DNA from: JACVRW01 sp963739095
Lineage (GTDB): Bacteria; Actinomycetota; Thermoleophilia; Solirubrobacterales; Thermoleophilaceae
Assembly: GCA_963739095.1 (NCBI GenBank)
Contig: CAVTZF010000018.1
Coordinates: forward strand, 1 to 64,000
DNA: 64,000 nucleotides
Reading direction: 5' to 3'
In this document: positions 34,339 through 43,300 of the stretch, one piece after another
Layout of the letters: each line of letters begins with the position of its first letter
Position numbering within the stretch: position 1 is the first letter of the stretch
The notes under the pieces: model-generated
The model's input: only the letters and a program-made list of their open reading frames with translations
What the model was told of the DNA's origin: nothing
Databases searched by the model: none
Made by a program: the position numbers and the translations under genes

Positions 34339-35796
34339 TCAGATGGTCCCCGGGTAGTACGGCAGAGTCCCACCGGCGCGGGCGCGCACGACGCCGTACA
34401 GCTCGCGCGCCTTACCGGGGTTCGAGCGCGCCAGGTCATGCGTCTCGCGCCGGTCGCGGCGCGGGTCGTAGAGGTGCAGCTCGTCGCCGTAGTTGCGCCC
34501 GAACGCCTTCCAGCGATCGCTGCGCGCGAAGAAGCTGTTGCCGTAGCCGCCCCACGCGTAGTCGCGCTCGGGCACCTTCCGCCCGTCGAAGAAGCGCGAC
34601 AGGTCGATGCCGTCCATCGCGTCCGGCACGGGCACGCCGGCCATCGACACGAGGGTCGGGGCCACGTCGTGGGTCGAGGCAAACCAGCGCCGCGTCTGCC
34701 CGGCCTTGCGGCGCTCGGGGTCGACGACGATCAGCGGCACGTGGATCAGCTCCGGGTGGAGCCGCGTCGAGAGCTTTCCGGTCAGGCCGTGGTCGCCGAC
34801 GAAGAAGCCGTGGTCCGAGACGAGCACGATCACCGTCTCGCGCTCGAGCCGCAGGTCGTGCATGCGATCGAGGAAGACACCCAGCCAGCGGTCGGTCATC
34901 GTGACCTCGGCCGCGTACAGCGCCTTCATGCGGTCGACGAGCACGAGCTCGGAGCCGCTCAGGTAGCTCGACACGGGCGCGTAGTAGGGGCGCGCCGGCT
35001 CCGGCCCGCGGTAGTCGGGGTCGCCGTACATGTCGATGTAGCGGCGCGGCGGCGTCCACGGCTCGTGCGGCTCGAAGGTGTCGACGACGAGCGCGAACGG
35101 CTCGTGCCGCCGGGCCGCCGTTCTGAGCACGTGCGAGGCGTCCTTGAAGACTCGTGCGGCGAACGAGTTGGTCTCGTCGTGCGAGTAGCGCCCGTTGGCG
35201 AGATAGCGCCGGATGCGGTCGCGTGTGTCGGGGTCTTCGAGCGCCGGCGGAAGCCAGTGGCGCAGCTCCGCCTCGGACACGCCGGCCGACGTCCCGCCGA
35301 ACTGGCCGCCCCTGCGGACGAAGTGGTCGAGGCTGCGCCGGTACGCCGCCCACGGCGGTGAGAAGCCGAGGCCGGTGTTGTCGGTGACGTAGGCGGTCCA
35401 GTAGCCGGCGCGGTGCAGCGTGGTCGTGAACGAGATCGCCGGGCTCTCGAGCGGCGCCCAGCCCGGCTCGCCGATCAAGCCCGGGTATGGATGCCAGCCG
35501 CGAAACGGGAACGTGCGCCGTCCGCTCAGGATCGAGCGCCGTGCCGGGATCGTCGGCATCGCCTCCGGGAAGCAGCGCGTGAAGCTGATCCCCTCGCGGG
35601 CGAGCGCGTCGATGTTCGGCGTGCGGGCCCGCTTGCCGAAGACATGATCGGCGCGCAGCGTGTCGACGATGATGAGGACGACGTTCGGGCCGTCGTGCCG
35701 GCGGCGACGCTCGCCCAGGAAGGCGACGCCGGGCGCGGCCGCGAGCGCGGCCGCGCCCCCTTGAATGAAGCGCCGCCTCGTCGTCCGCGCGTCCAT
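34339..35796 (-). CDS. Tat-exported sulfatase-like hydrolase with Thr at the nucleophile position
   Basis: This 485-residue alkaline-phosphatase-superfamily protein has a Tat signal (TTRRRFIQGGAAALAAAPGVA). The metal site is PNVVLIIVDTLRADHVFG, and the position normally C/S-x-P-x-R reads EAMPTIPARRSILSGR, putting Thr82 where formylglycine precursors have Cys or Ser. Other site residues are present: FALVVDTFEPHEPW, VIVLVSDHGFFVGDHGLTGK and HVPLIVVDP. Thr nucleophiles occur in phosphoethanolamine transferases and LtaS of the same superfamily. The substrate may therefore be a phosphate ester or diester rather than a sulfate. It is the first gene of a five-gene operon. Confidence 0.9.
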   Translation of the reverse strand: MDARTTRRRFIQGGAAALAAAPGVAFLGERRRRHDGPNVVLIIVDTLRADHVFGKRARTPNIDALAREGISFTRCFPEAMPTIPARRSILSGRRTFPFRGWHPYPGLIGEPGWAPLESPAISFTTTLHRAGYWTAYVTDNTGLGFSPPWAAYRRSLDHFVRRGGQFGGTSAGVSEAELRHWLPPALEDPDTRDRIRRYLANGRYSHDETNSFAARVFKDASHVLRTAARRHEPFALVVDTFEPHEPWTPPRRYIDMYGDPDYRGPEPARPYYAPVSSYLSGSELVLVDRMKALYAAEVTMTDRWLGVFLDRMHDLRLERETVIVLVSDHGFFVGDHGLTGKLSTRLHPELIHVPLIVVDPERRKAGQTRRWFASTHDVAPTLVSMAGVPVPDAMDGIDLSRFFDGRKVPERDYAWGGYGNSFFARSDRWKAFGRNYGDELHLYDPRRDRRETHDLARSNPGKARELYGVVRARAGGTLPYYPGTI

Positions 35797-35883
35797 GCGC
35801 GGAGATTGCCACAGCGGCCGGAGGCGTCCGGCTCGACCTCGATGGGGCGAGTCGAGCCAGGACGCTCCTCCGCTGCCTCTAGC

Positions 35884-36555
35884 TCAGCCGGCCTTCGCGC
35901 AGACGACCCACGGCCGAACGACCAGGGGGATGCTGCTGTTGTTCACGACCTCGACGAGCCAGCCGTTCGGCCTGATCGACCCGGCTTCGTCGCCGGGGAT
36001 CGGCTCGTACCCGGGCGCCGGCGGATCGCCGACGATCTGCGTCGGCTCCGAGGCGAGCACAGTGATCAGCTCAGCTGCCTCCTGCGTGTTGTCGGCCGCC
36101 AGGCGGAATCCGCCTCCCAGCGCCACCTTCCCGGTCGCGCACTTGACCCAGACCGTATGGCGCGCGTTGGTGGGGGGCACCAGCTCGTCGGAGTTGTCGC
36201 CCTCCGAACCGTTCTCGCCGAGGTCACCGAGGTCGGTCGCGCCCGGATATGGGCCATCCGACTCGAGTTCGGCAAGCCCGGGATCCCCCTTGGGACCCGG
36301 CGCTCCCTGCGGACCCGCCGGGCCTTGCGGCCCTGCCGGACCCTGCGGGCCTGCCGGGCCCTGCGGACCGCGCGGGCCGGGCTTGCCCTTTCCGTCGTTG
36401 ATGCGCTCGCACACGGACCTCCTCAGGTCCTTGCACTTGATGGTCCCGTCCGCGATGTCCTTGGACGTTATGAGCGAGCCGGCCACGGCGTAACCGCCGC
36501 CGGCAATCAACGAGAGCGCGAGCAGCGCTCCCGCGTAGCGAAGTGACTTGGTCAC
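35884..36555 (-). CDS. Secreted collagen-like (Gly-Pro-x repeat) protein
   Basis: This 223-residue protein has an N-terminal signal/anchor (SLRYAGALLALSLIAGGGYAV). A short segment with two Cys (KCKDLRRSVC) is followed by about 12 uninterrupted Gly-x-y triplets (residues about 57-92, in GPAGPQ-type repeats). The C-terminal domain is beta-rich and contains NARHTVWVKCATGKVALGGGF and WLVEVVNNSSIPLVVRPWVV. The middle would form a short trimeric triple helix, with the last domain as the displayed head. The underlying DNA has near-identical 18-base repeats. Role unknown. Confidence 0.85.
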   Translation of the reverse strand: MTKSLRYAGALLALSLIAGGGYAVAGSLITSKDIADGTIKCKDLRRSVCERINDGKGKPGPRGPQGPAGPQGPAGPQGPAGPQGAPGPKGDPGLAELESDGPYPGATDLGDLGENGSEGDNSDELVPPTNARHTVWVKCATGKVALGGGFRLAADNTQEAAELITVLASEPTQIVGDPPAPGYEPIPGDEAGSIRPNGWLVEVVNNSSIPLVVRPWVVCAKAG

Positions 36556-36790
36556 TTACTCCTCCTCTTGGGTTTGGGCGCGGAGGCGCTACACCTCCCC
36601 ACCCTCGGGGCTCTGAGCTCGGTGGAAGTCGCCACGGAGAACCGCCACCTGACGGCACCTCGCGAAACCACATCCGACGGGCTCGGGGCGTCCCTGCACA
36701 CACCTTCTGTCCCGTCCTAGGAAGGTCTTAGGTAGCACAATCCCGCCCGGGCGTGCGCCGTTTCGGCGGCCTGCCGTTACTCTGCGACCG

Positions 36791-38059
36791 TTGGCTGTCT
36801 CCAGGGGTTCCAAAGGATCGGCCGCGGCGACGCCGCGGGTGACGTTCGAGGTCGAGCGCTTCGGCTGGGTCTCTGACGATCGGCTCGAGATCACGGGCCG
36901 CTGGTCGGGCCTGCGCGGTCACCGCTTCCTGCGGCCCACGCTCGACATCCACGTGGACGGCCGACACCGGCGGCTGCTCGCGCTGCTCGAGCACAAGCCC
37001 TGGGCCGCGGACGACGGCGACGAATGGGTCGCCGCCTTCCCCTGGCAGGGCGAGCCCCTACAGGTGGACGGCGCCGAGCTCGCGCTCGGCCCGGACCTGG
37101 CAGTGGAGCTGCCGCCGCCCGCCGGCGGACGGGCGGCGCCCGCTGACGATCCATCGCGCCCCTCCGCCGAGCTTCTCGCGGCCGGGCGGCCGCGGGCGGA
37201 GATCGAGGTCGAGCTGAGCGCGGCACGCGACGAGGGCGAGCGCCTGGGGCGCGAGCTCGAGCGCCTCAGGGCGACGCACGCCGCGCGCGTCGAGGAGCTC
37301 CAGCAACGCCTGGGCGGCGAGCGCGAGGCAATCACGGAGCTCAAGGCGGAGTTCGAGGCGGCCCGCAAAGCGGCCGCGGCCGCGGAGGCCGAGCACGCCG
37401 ACCGCGTGGCCGGCCTCTCCAAGGAGCGCGACGCGGCCGTGGCGGCGAGCTCGGCCGCGCTCGCGGAGACCAAGCGCATCGAGAGCGAGCGCGACGCTGC
37501 CCTGCGGGGGCGCGCCGCGGTCGAACAGGAGCGCGACGCCGCGGTACGGGCACGTGACTCGGCGCGCCAGGAGCGCAACGCCTGGATGTCGCGCGCCCGG
37601 ACGGCACTCGCCGAGCGGAGCACCCCTTCCGGCGGCACCGTGCGCCGCCGACCGGAGCGCCCCCGCCCGCAGGGCGCGAAGCCCGCCGAAGAGGCCGCGC
37701 CCACTCCCGAAGCCAGCCCGGCAGCGACCGAGCGGCTGAAGACGAGCCCGCCGGCGAGCGCCGAGCCCAGGCCGACCGTCAGGCGCGTCCCCGCCCGGCC
37801 CGCCCCCGCCGCCGCCGAGCCGGAGCCGCAGCCGCCTCGGACCGGACGAGCGAAGCCCGGAGTCAGGACCGTTCGGATCGGCGGCGCCGCGCGCGAGCAC
37901 GACCTCGAGTCGTCGTCTCAGGAAGAACCCGCGACGAACCTGCTCGGCATGGCGGCGCCCGAGCGCCCGCGGCGGCCCGTCCCACTCTGGGCCTCACAGT
38001 TGCTCGCTGTCCTGGGGCTGCTCGCCGCGATCGCCGTAATCGTGTTGCTGCTGCTCTGA
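36791..38059 (+). CDS. Coiled-coil protein with C-terminal membrane anchor
   Basis: This 422-residue protein has an N-terminal beta-rich domain (about 17-110: TFEVERFGWVSDDRLEITGR, RPTLDIHVDGRHRRLLALLE). A long Ala/Glu/Arg coiled coil follows (about 125-275), then a Pro-rich basic linker (280-395) and one terminal helix (PLWASQLLAVLGLLAAIAVI, to the end). Tail-anchored topology would put the coil in the cytoplasm. The start appears to be TTG at 36791; no better start exists upstream. No named family is recognised; the N-terminal domain looks lineage-specific. Confidence 0.8.
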   Translation: MAVSRGSKGSAAATPRVTFEVERFGWVSDDRLEITGRWSGLRGHRFLRPTLDIHVDGRHRRLLALLEHKPWAADDGDEWVAAFPWQGEPLQVDGAELALGPDLAVELPPPAGGRAAPADDPSRPSAELLAAGRPRAEIEVELSAARDEGERLGRELERLRATHAARVEELQQRLGGEREAITELKAEFEAARKAAAAAEAEHADRVAGLSKERDAAVAASSAALAETKRIESERDAALRGRAAVEQERDAAVRARDSARQERNAWMSRARTALAERSTPSGGTVRRRPERPRPQGAKPAEEAAPTPEASPAATERLKTSPPASAEPRPTVRRVPARPAPAAAEPEPQPPRTGRAKPGVRTVRIGGAAREHDLESSSQEEPATNLLGMAAPERPRRPVPLWASQLLAVLGLLAAIAVIVLLLL

Positions 38060-38063
38060 CGGA

Positions 38064-39907
38064 TCAGCGCGGCCCGCGCCGGCGCTTCTTCTTCAGCAGC
38101 GTGAACCGCGCCCGATCGGGCCGCGACGCGTTGCCGGCCTGGTCGCGCGCCGCGAGCGAGAGCCGGTAGGCAGCCGGCTTGAGGCTCCTGCGCCGCGAGA
38201 TGCGTCCGGCGAAGGTGATCCGCCTCGCGCCCGCGCCCAGCGAGCGCGTGATGGCGGCACCGCGCACGTTCACGAAGCGCGTGCAGCGGCGCCGGCTGCG
38301 GTTGCGGCGCGTCGGCTTGCGGCAGGCGCCTCGAACGCGACGCCCGGGTAGCGCCCGGCTGAAGGTCAGCCGGACCGCGGCGGCTTCCGAGAGGCGGAAG
38401 CGGATCACGGTTCCCGTGCCCACCGCGGCCGCCGACGGCAGCGCCGAGCCGAGCCGGAAGCGCTTGCGGCTGAGCCGGAGGCCGGTGACGTTGGGGGCGG
38501 TGGTGTCGGCGCCGCCGTTCGGAGGCGGCGGGGGCGGCTGCGGCAGGTCGACGACCGCGGCGACGATCGTGCGGTTCGTGGCTCCGGACACCTGCAGGAA
38601 GGTGACCGCCGCGAACGCACCCGATCCGGCCGCCGTGTCCGGCGCCCCGGACACGTCGCCGAAGGTGGGATTGGAGAGCGTCTGCGTCGCCGCCGAGCCC
38701 GCCGAGCGTGGTCTTGGCCCGGTTGATCGATGGGCTCCGTCGCCCCGCCCTTGAAGTTGTAGGTCACGAGTCCGGAGCCGTTCTCACCCAGGGCAGGGCT
38801 GCCCTGGGGCACCGCGGCGTTCGACGCGGCCTCGACGAGACCGCCCTTGGTCCACGTGCCGCCGGCCAGGCTCGCGAACTCGAACGGGTTGGTCAGGTTG
38901 CCGTGGTGCGTGATCAGGCCCTGTCCGGCGCCGTTGACGTCGATGCGCGTGAGGTCGCGTCCCTCCGTCGGCACCTCGGGCATCGCGTCCACGAGCTGGG
39001 CACTGCCGAACGCGTCGCCCACGAAGGGGCGGCTGAAGGCCCGATGCTTCGCCGCCGCGCTGTAGGTGATGTTCTGGCGGAATGCGACCCAGGCAGTGCC
39101 GCTCGCGTCGATGTCGACGTCGGGCTGGTCGGCACTCGGCAGGAGCATGCCGCCATAGGGATCGGCTCCGGGAAGCGTCGTGACGATGTGCGCGCCCGCG
39201 CCGACCGGTCCGGCGTTGGCCCCGGTGAGCCGGCGCGCGAACACGTCCGCCTCCGGTCCCCCGCCGACGAGCTCGGCCCACGTGACAACTCCGGAGGCGC
39301 CGTCGGGCGCCGTGGCGATCCTGGCCTCGTTGTTGCCGCCGACGCCGGCCTCGGCCAGCGGGTCCTTGTCGAGGACGGCCGGCGCGACGGGCGTCCAGGT
39401 CGTGCCCTCGAGCCGCGCGGCGAAGACGTCGTTGTTGCTCGAGCCGGCCGCGTAGCCGTTCCCGTTGCCCGCGAGGTCGATCTCAGCGGACGTACCCGCC
39501 GGAGCGAGGTCCTGCGAGGCCCCGAAGGGAGCGCCCGCCGAGGGGCGCACCTGCGCCACGAGCGGGCCCGCTGCGCCCTTCTTGTAGGTCACGACCACCT
39601 TGCCGCCGTTCGCGACCGCGATGCGCGCGCCGCTCGTCGTGACCGCGAGCGCCGGATCGACTTCGACCGGCGCGCTCCAGGCCCCGCCCTCGAGGGTGGA
39701 CACGAACGGGTGGAGGTTCGCGCCCACCAGTTTCAGGTAGACGAGCGCGGCGCTCCCGTCGGGCGCTACATCGACGCGCGGTGCCGCCCCGTCGATCTGG
39801 TTCGACGGCCCGTCCACCGCCACCCCGGGCACGATCCCGGCACTCGCGGGTGAGGCGACCGCCAGGAGGACGACGCAGGTCAGGGCAGCGGTCAGCGACT
39901 TGTACAT
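38064..39907 (-). CDS. Secreted multidomain protein with repeat-type beta sheet, one frameshift
   Basis: A signal peptide (SLTAALTCVVLLAVASPASA) is followed by about 400 residues with repeated beta-propeller-like stretches (APRVDVAPDGSAALVYLKLV, ADQPDVDIDASGTAWVAF). After a frameshift near 38700 comes a Pro-rich linker. The C-terminal domain reads LRLSRKRFRLGSALP, TVIRFRLSEAAAVRLTFSRA and RISRRRSLKPAAYRLSLAAR. That last domain recurs at the C-terminus of secreted proteins in this lineage and resembles an Ig-like fold. No enzymatic motif is seen. The two parts add up to about 610 residues. Confidence 0.8.
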
Positions 39908-39955
39908 ACCCCTCCAAGGGGTGGCGAGTCCGGGAATTACGCGAGCGCGGCGAGA

Positions 39956-40360
39956 CTACCCGAGGGCGCGGTCGAGCGCCTCGTTGACGAGCTCGTCCGC
40001 GCGCGTGTTGTGCTCACGGCGCACCGGCCGCACCGACCAGCTCTCGAAGTCGCGCAGCGCGCGCATCGCCTCGAGGTAGAGCGGCCTCAGGCCGGCGTGC
40101 TTGACCTTGTACTCGCCGCCGATCTGGCGGGCGACGAGCTCAGAGTCGTTCACCACCTCGACGTCGGTCGCGCCCAGCTCGTGCGCCAGCTCGAGACCGA
40201 GCAGGAGCGCCCGGTACTCGGCGACGTTGTTGGTCGCCTCGCCGATGAACTCGTTGCGCTCGCCGAGCTGGTCCCCGTCGGGCGAGGAGGCGACGGCGGC
40301 CACCGCCGCGGGGCCGGGATTGCCGCGCGCCCCGCCGTCGACGTGGACGACGACCTTCAC
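39956..40360 (-). CDS. Ribonuclease HI-family protein
   Basis: This 134-residue RNase H fold protein has catalytic residues D8 (VVHVDGGARGNPGPAA), E48 (NNVAEYRALLLGLELA) and D72 (VEVVNDSELVARQI), with a final Asp in HNTRADELVN. This single-domain type cleaves RNA in RNA-DNA hybrids. Its ATG overlaps the zinc-ribbon gene stop by four bases (ATGA), so the two are co-translated. Confidence 0.92.
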   Translation of the reverse strand: MKVVVHVDGGARGNPGPAAVAAVASSPDGDQLGERNEFIGEATNNVAEYRALLLGLELAHELGATDVEVVNDSELVARQIGGEYKVKHAGLRPLYLEAMRALRDFESWSVRPVRREHNTRADELVNEALDRALG

Positions 40361-41112
40361 CCGCCGGCGGGCGCCTGGCCGGCCACGACCCGGCCCTGGT
40401 CGTCGAGGGCGGCGTTCCAGTCGCGCAGCGAGTCGTCGATCTGGTCCATCTCCTCGCCCTTGTCGAGCATCTCGACCGGATCCGCCTCGTCGCCGAGGTC
40501 GACCCGGTAGCGGTACCAGGACAGCTCCCAGGCGACGAGCAGCGAGACGGCGCTTGGCTGGGCCGGGTCGGGCTGCGCGCTCACCCAGGCGGGTCCTAGT
40601 GTGCGCGCCAGACCGGCGATCGTGCGCTGGTGGCCCGAGCCGTTGAAGAGCTCGAGCGCGCGGTCGACCTTCACTTCGGCCGTGGTCGGCACGGCGCGCA
40701 CGTGGCGCGGGTCCTTGGGCCGGCTGCGCGGGCGCTCACGGGGCGGCGGAGCAGACTCCTCGGCACCGGCGTGCTCGCTCTGCTCGGCGCCCTCCCCGGA
40801 GCCGTACATCGCCTCCTGCTCGGGGAACGCCGGCTCCTCGCGCTCGGGACGGCCGGGCTCTGCCGGCCGCCGGCGGCGCAGCCGGCTGAACATGCCTCCG
40901 CTGTCGTTGCGCGGCGGCCGCGTCGGCACGTCGCCGGCGGCGGACTCACGGATCCAGCCGTGATGACGCGCGCGCACGGCGCACAGATCGCACACCTTCT
41001 GGCGCTGTCCACCCGGTGCGAGATACCACTCGACCTGCTCGCCTTTGAGAATCGTGCGGCCGCAGACGTCGCAGTTCACGACGTCGTGGACCGGCCTCAG
41101 CTCCTTCTTCAC
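40357..41112 (-). CDS. Zinc-ribbon protein of unknown function
   Basis: This 251-residue protein has an N-terminal treble-clef-like ribbon (NCDVCGRTILKGEQVEWYL and VCDLCAVRARHHGW: two CxxC pairs 24 residues apart). A charged, Pro/Arg/Glu-rich low-complexity middle follows (about 55-145). The C-terminal helical domain includes TTAEVKVDRALELFNGSGHQ and VAWELSWYRYRVDLGDEADP, ending LRDWNAALDDQGRVV. The last part resembles a conserved lineage domain; no function is known. It sits between the EF-G paralogue and RNase HI in the same transcript. Confidence 0.8.
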   Translation of the reverse strand: MKKELRPVHDVVNCDVCGRTILKGEQVEWYLAPGGQRQKVCDLCAVRARHHGWIRESAAGDVPTRPPRNDSGGMFSRLRRRRPAEPGRPEREEPAFPEQEAMYGSGEGAEQSEHAGAEESAPPPRERPRSRPKDPRHVRAVPTTAEVKVDRALELFNGSGHQRTIAGLARTLGPAWVSAQPDPAQPSAVSLLVAWELSWYRYRVDLGDEADPVEMLDKGEEMDQIDDSLRDWNAALDDQGRVVAGQAPAGG

Positions 41113-41148
41113 GGGCCTCGATGATAGGGGTGCGGATCCGAGTTGTTC

Positions 41149-41183
41149 CCTGCGCAGCCGGCCGAGCCGGCTGCTTCGGCGCT
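41149..41183 (-). repeat. 35-bp dispersed repeat, copy A (palindromic core)
   Basis: This 35-bp element lies in the 72-base gap between the EF-G-like and zinc-ribbon genes. It is present in inverted orientation at 53400-53434 with one mismatch. The core GCCGGC-CGA-GCCGGC forms a 6-bp hairpin, extendable by an A-T pair here. The upstream flanks of both copies also carry similar G-run and CGGATCC/ATCCGGA sequence. It may be a small REP-like element. Confidence 0.75.
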
Positions 41184-41184
41184 C

Positions 41185-43260
41185 TCAGGCCTTGACGGCC
41201 TCCTTCTCCTCCTGCGTCCGCTGTACCACCTGCTGCGCCACGTGTCCGGGCACCTCTTCGTAGCGCGCCAGGTCCATCGTGTACTCGCCCTGACCGCCGG
41301 TGATCGCGCGCAGGTCGGGGGCGTACTCGAGCAGCTCGGCCATCGGCACCTCGGCCTTCACCTCGGTCACCGCTCCGCGCGGCTCCATTCCGAGCGGGCG
41401 GCCGCGGCGCGAGTTGAGATCGCCGATCACGTCGCCGACGTACTCCTCGGGCACCGTCACGGTGACGGTCATGATCGGCTCCATGAGCGTCGGCTGAGCG
41501 TTCTCCATCGCGTCCTTGAACGCCATCGAACCGGCGATCTTGAAGGCCATCTCCGACGAGTCCACCGAGTGGTGCTGCCCGTCGAAGACGGTCACGCGCA
41601 CGTCCTGGACCGGGAAGCCGGCGATCGTGCCGGCGAGCATCGCCTCCACGACGCCCTTCTCGACGGCCGGGATGAACCCGCCCGGGATCACGCCGCCCTT
41701 GATCGCGTTGACGAACTCGAAGCCTGAGCCGGACGAGAGCGGCTCGATCGCGATGTGGCAGTCCGCGAACTGCCCGCGCCCCCCGGTCTGCTTCTTGTAG
41801 CGCGCGTGCGACTTGGCGCTGCCCTTGATCGCCTCTCGGTAGGGCACGTGCGGCGGGTGCAGCTCGACCTCGGCGCCGAAGCGCTCCTTCATGCGGTCGA
41901 CGATCACCTCCACATGGATCTGCGTGATCCCGGCGAGGATCTGCTCGCCGGTCTGCAGATCACGGTGGAAGTCGATCGTGGGGTCCTCCTCCTGCAGCCT
42001 GCGCAGGGCCTGCCCCATCTTCTCCTCGTCGCCCTTCGCCTTCGCCTCGATGGCGAACGCCATCACGGGGCGCGGCATCTCGGGCAGCGACAGCGGGATC
42101 TCCTCATCCCTCGCGGCCAGCACGTCGCCCGCGTGCGTCTCCTTGAGCTTCGCCACGGCGCCGATGTCGCCAGGGCCGAACTCATCCGCCTGCTCGTTCT
42201 CCTTGCCCTGCGGCACGAGCAGCTGGCCGATGCGCTCCTTGACGTGGGCGCGGGGGTTGAACACGTGCGAATCGTGCTTGAGGACGCCCTGGTAGACCCG
42301 GAAGAGGTTCACGCGGCCGGCGTACGGGTCGGCTAGCGTCTTGAAGACGAAGGCGACCATGTCCTTCGACTCGTCGGGCTCGAGAGTCACGCCATCGACG
42401 TCGATCGGCCCGCGCTTGGCAGGCGAGGGCAGGTCCTCGACGAACGCGTCGAGCAGGCGGTTGATGCCGAGGTTGCGGGTCGCCGCGCCGCAGGTGACCG
42501 GGAACAGCTTGCCCTCGGTGACCCCGGTCTTGAGGGCTGAGACCGTCTCGTCGTGCGAGATCTCCTCGCCCTCCAGATAGCGCTCCATGAGCGCGTCGGA
42601 GACCTCGGCGACCTCGTCCATCAGCTTCTCGCGGTACTCCTCGGCCTGCGCGCGCAGATCGTCGGGGATATCGATCTCCTCGCAGTTCTCGCGCGCGGCG
42701 CCGTCGTAGCGGTAGGCCTTCATGTCGATGAGGTCGATCACGCCCTGGAGCTCGTGCTCCGCGCCGATCGGGATCTCGGTGGCGACCACGTGGGGCCCGA
42801 AGGCCTCCTTGAGCGAGTCGAGGCTGCGGAAGAAGTCGGCGCGCTCGCGGTCGAGCATGTTCACGAAGATGATGCGAGCGAGCCCGAGCTCCGAGGCGCG
42901 CTCCCAGAGGCGGGTCGTCGTGACCTCGACACCCATCACGCCGTTGACCACGAAGACGGCGCCCTCCACGACGCGCAGCGCGGCGAGCGCGTCGGCAACG
43001 AAGCTCGGCTCACCGGGGGTGTCGATCAGGTTGATCTTGCGGTCGTCCCAGCTAAACGACGACAGGCCCGCCGAGATCGACATCTCGCGCGCCTTCTCGT
43101 CGGAAGCCGAGTCCGACACCGTGGTTCCGTCTGCCACCGAGCCAAGGCGGTTAACCGCACCCGCACTGAACAGGAGCGCCTCGTTCACGGACGTCTTCCC
43201 GCTGCCCCGGTGGCCCACCAAGGCCACATTGCGGATCCTCTTCGGCGACTCATGCGCCAT
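41185..43260 (-). CDS. EF-G paralogue (elongation factor G-like GTPase)
   Basis: This 691-residue translational GTPase has all EF-G domains. G1 is NVALVGHRGSGKTSVNEALL. Domain II lies near 300, domains III-V follow, and a conserved EF-G C-terminus includes PPHVPYREAIKGSAKSHARY and RRGRPLGMEPRG. Two canonical residues differ. G3 is INLIDTPGEPSF, with Glu84 at the catalytic His (DTPGH) position, and G4 is FVNMLDRERADF, with Met135-Leu136 replacing the Lys-Met of NKMD. These changes are typical of EF-G paralogues that do not carry out normal translocation. It is preceded by the STAS gene (40-base gap) on the same strand. Confidence 0.93.
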   Translation of the reverse strand: MAHESPKRIRNVALVGHRGSGKTSVNEALLFSAGAVNRLGSVADGTTVSDSASDEKAREMSISAGLSSFSWDDRKINLIDTPGEPSFVADALAALRVVEGAVFVVNGVMGVEVTTTRLWERASELGLARIIFVNMLDRERADFFRSLDSLKEAFGPHVVATEIPIGAEHELQGVIDLIDMKAYRYDGAARENCEEIDIPDDLRAQAEEYREKLMDEVAEVSDALMERYLEGEEISHDETVSALKTGVTEGKLFPVTCGAATRNLGINRLLDAFVEDLPSPAKRGPIDVDGVTLEPDESKDMVAFVFKTLADPYAGRVNLFRVYQGVLKHDSHVFNPRAHVKERIGQLLVPQGKENEQADEFGPGDIGAVAKLKETHAGDVLAARDEEIPLSLPEMPRPVMAFAIEAKAKGDEEKMGQALRRLQEEDPTIDFHRDLQTGEQILAGITQIHVEVIVDRMKERFGAEVELHPPHVPYREAIKGSAKSHARYKKQTGGRGQFADCHIAIEPLSSGSGFEFVNAIKGGVIPGGFIPAVEKGVVEAMLAGTIAGFPVQDVRVTVFDGQHHSVDSSEMAFKIAGSMAFKDAMENAQPTLMEPIMTVTVTVPEEYVGDVIGDLNSRRGRPLGMEPRGAVTEVKAEVPMAELLEYAPDLRAITGGQGEYTMDLARYEEVPGHVAQQVVQRTQEEKEAVKA

Positions 43261-43300
43261 TTGCGTCTCCTCTCCCTTGACGGCGTGCGGACTGCTCAGC

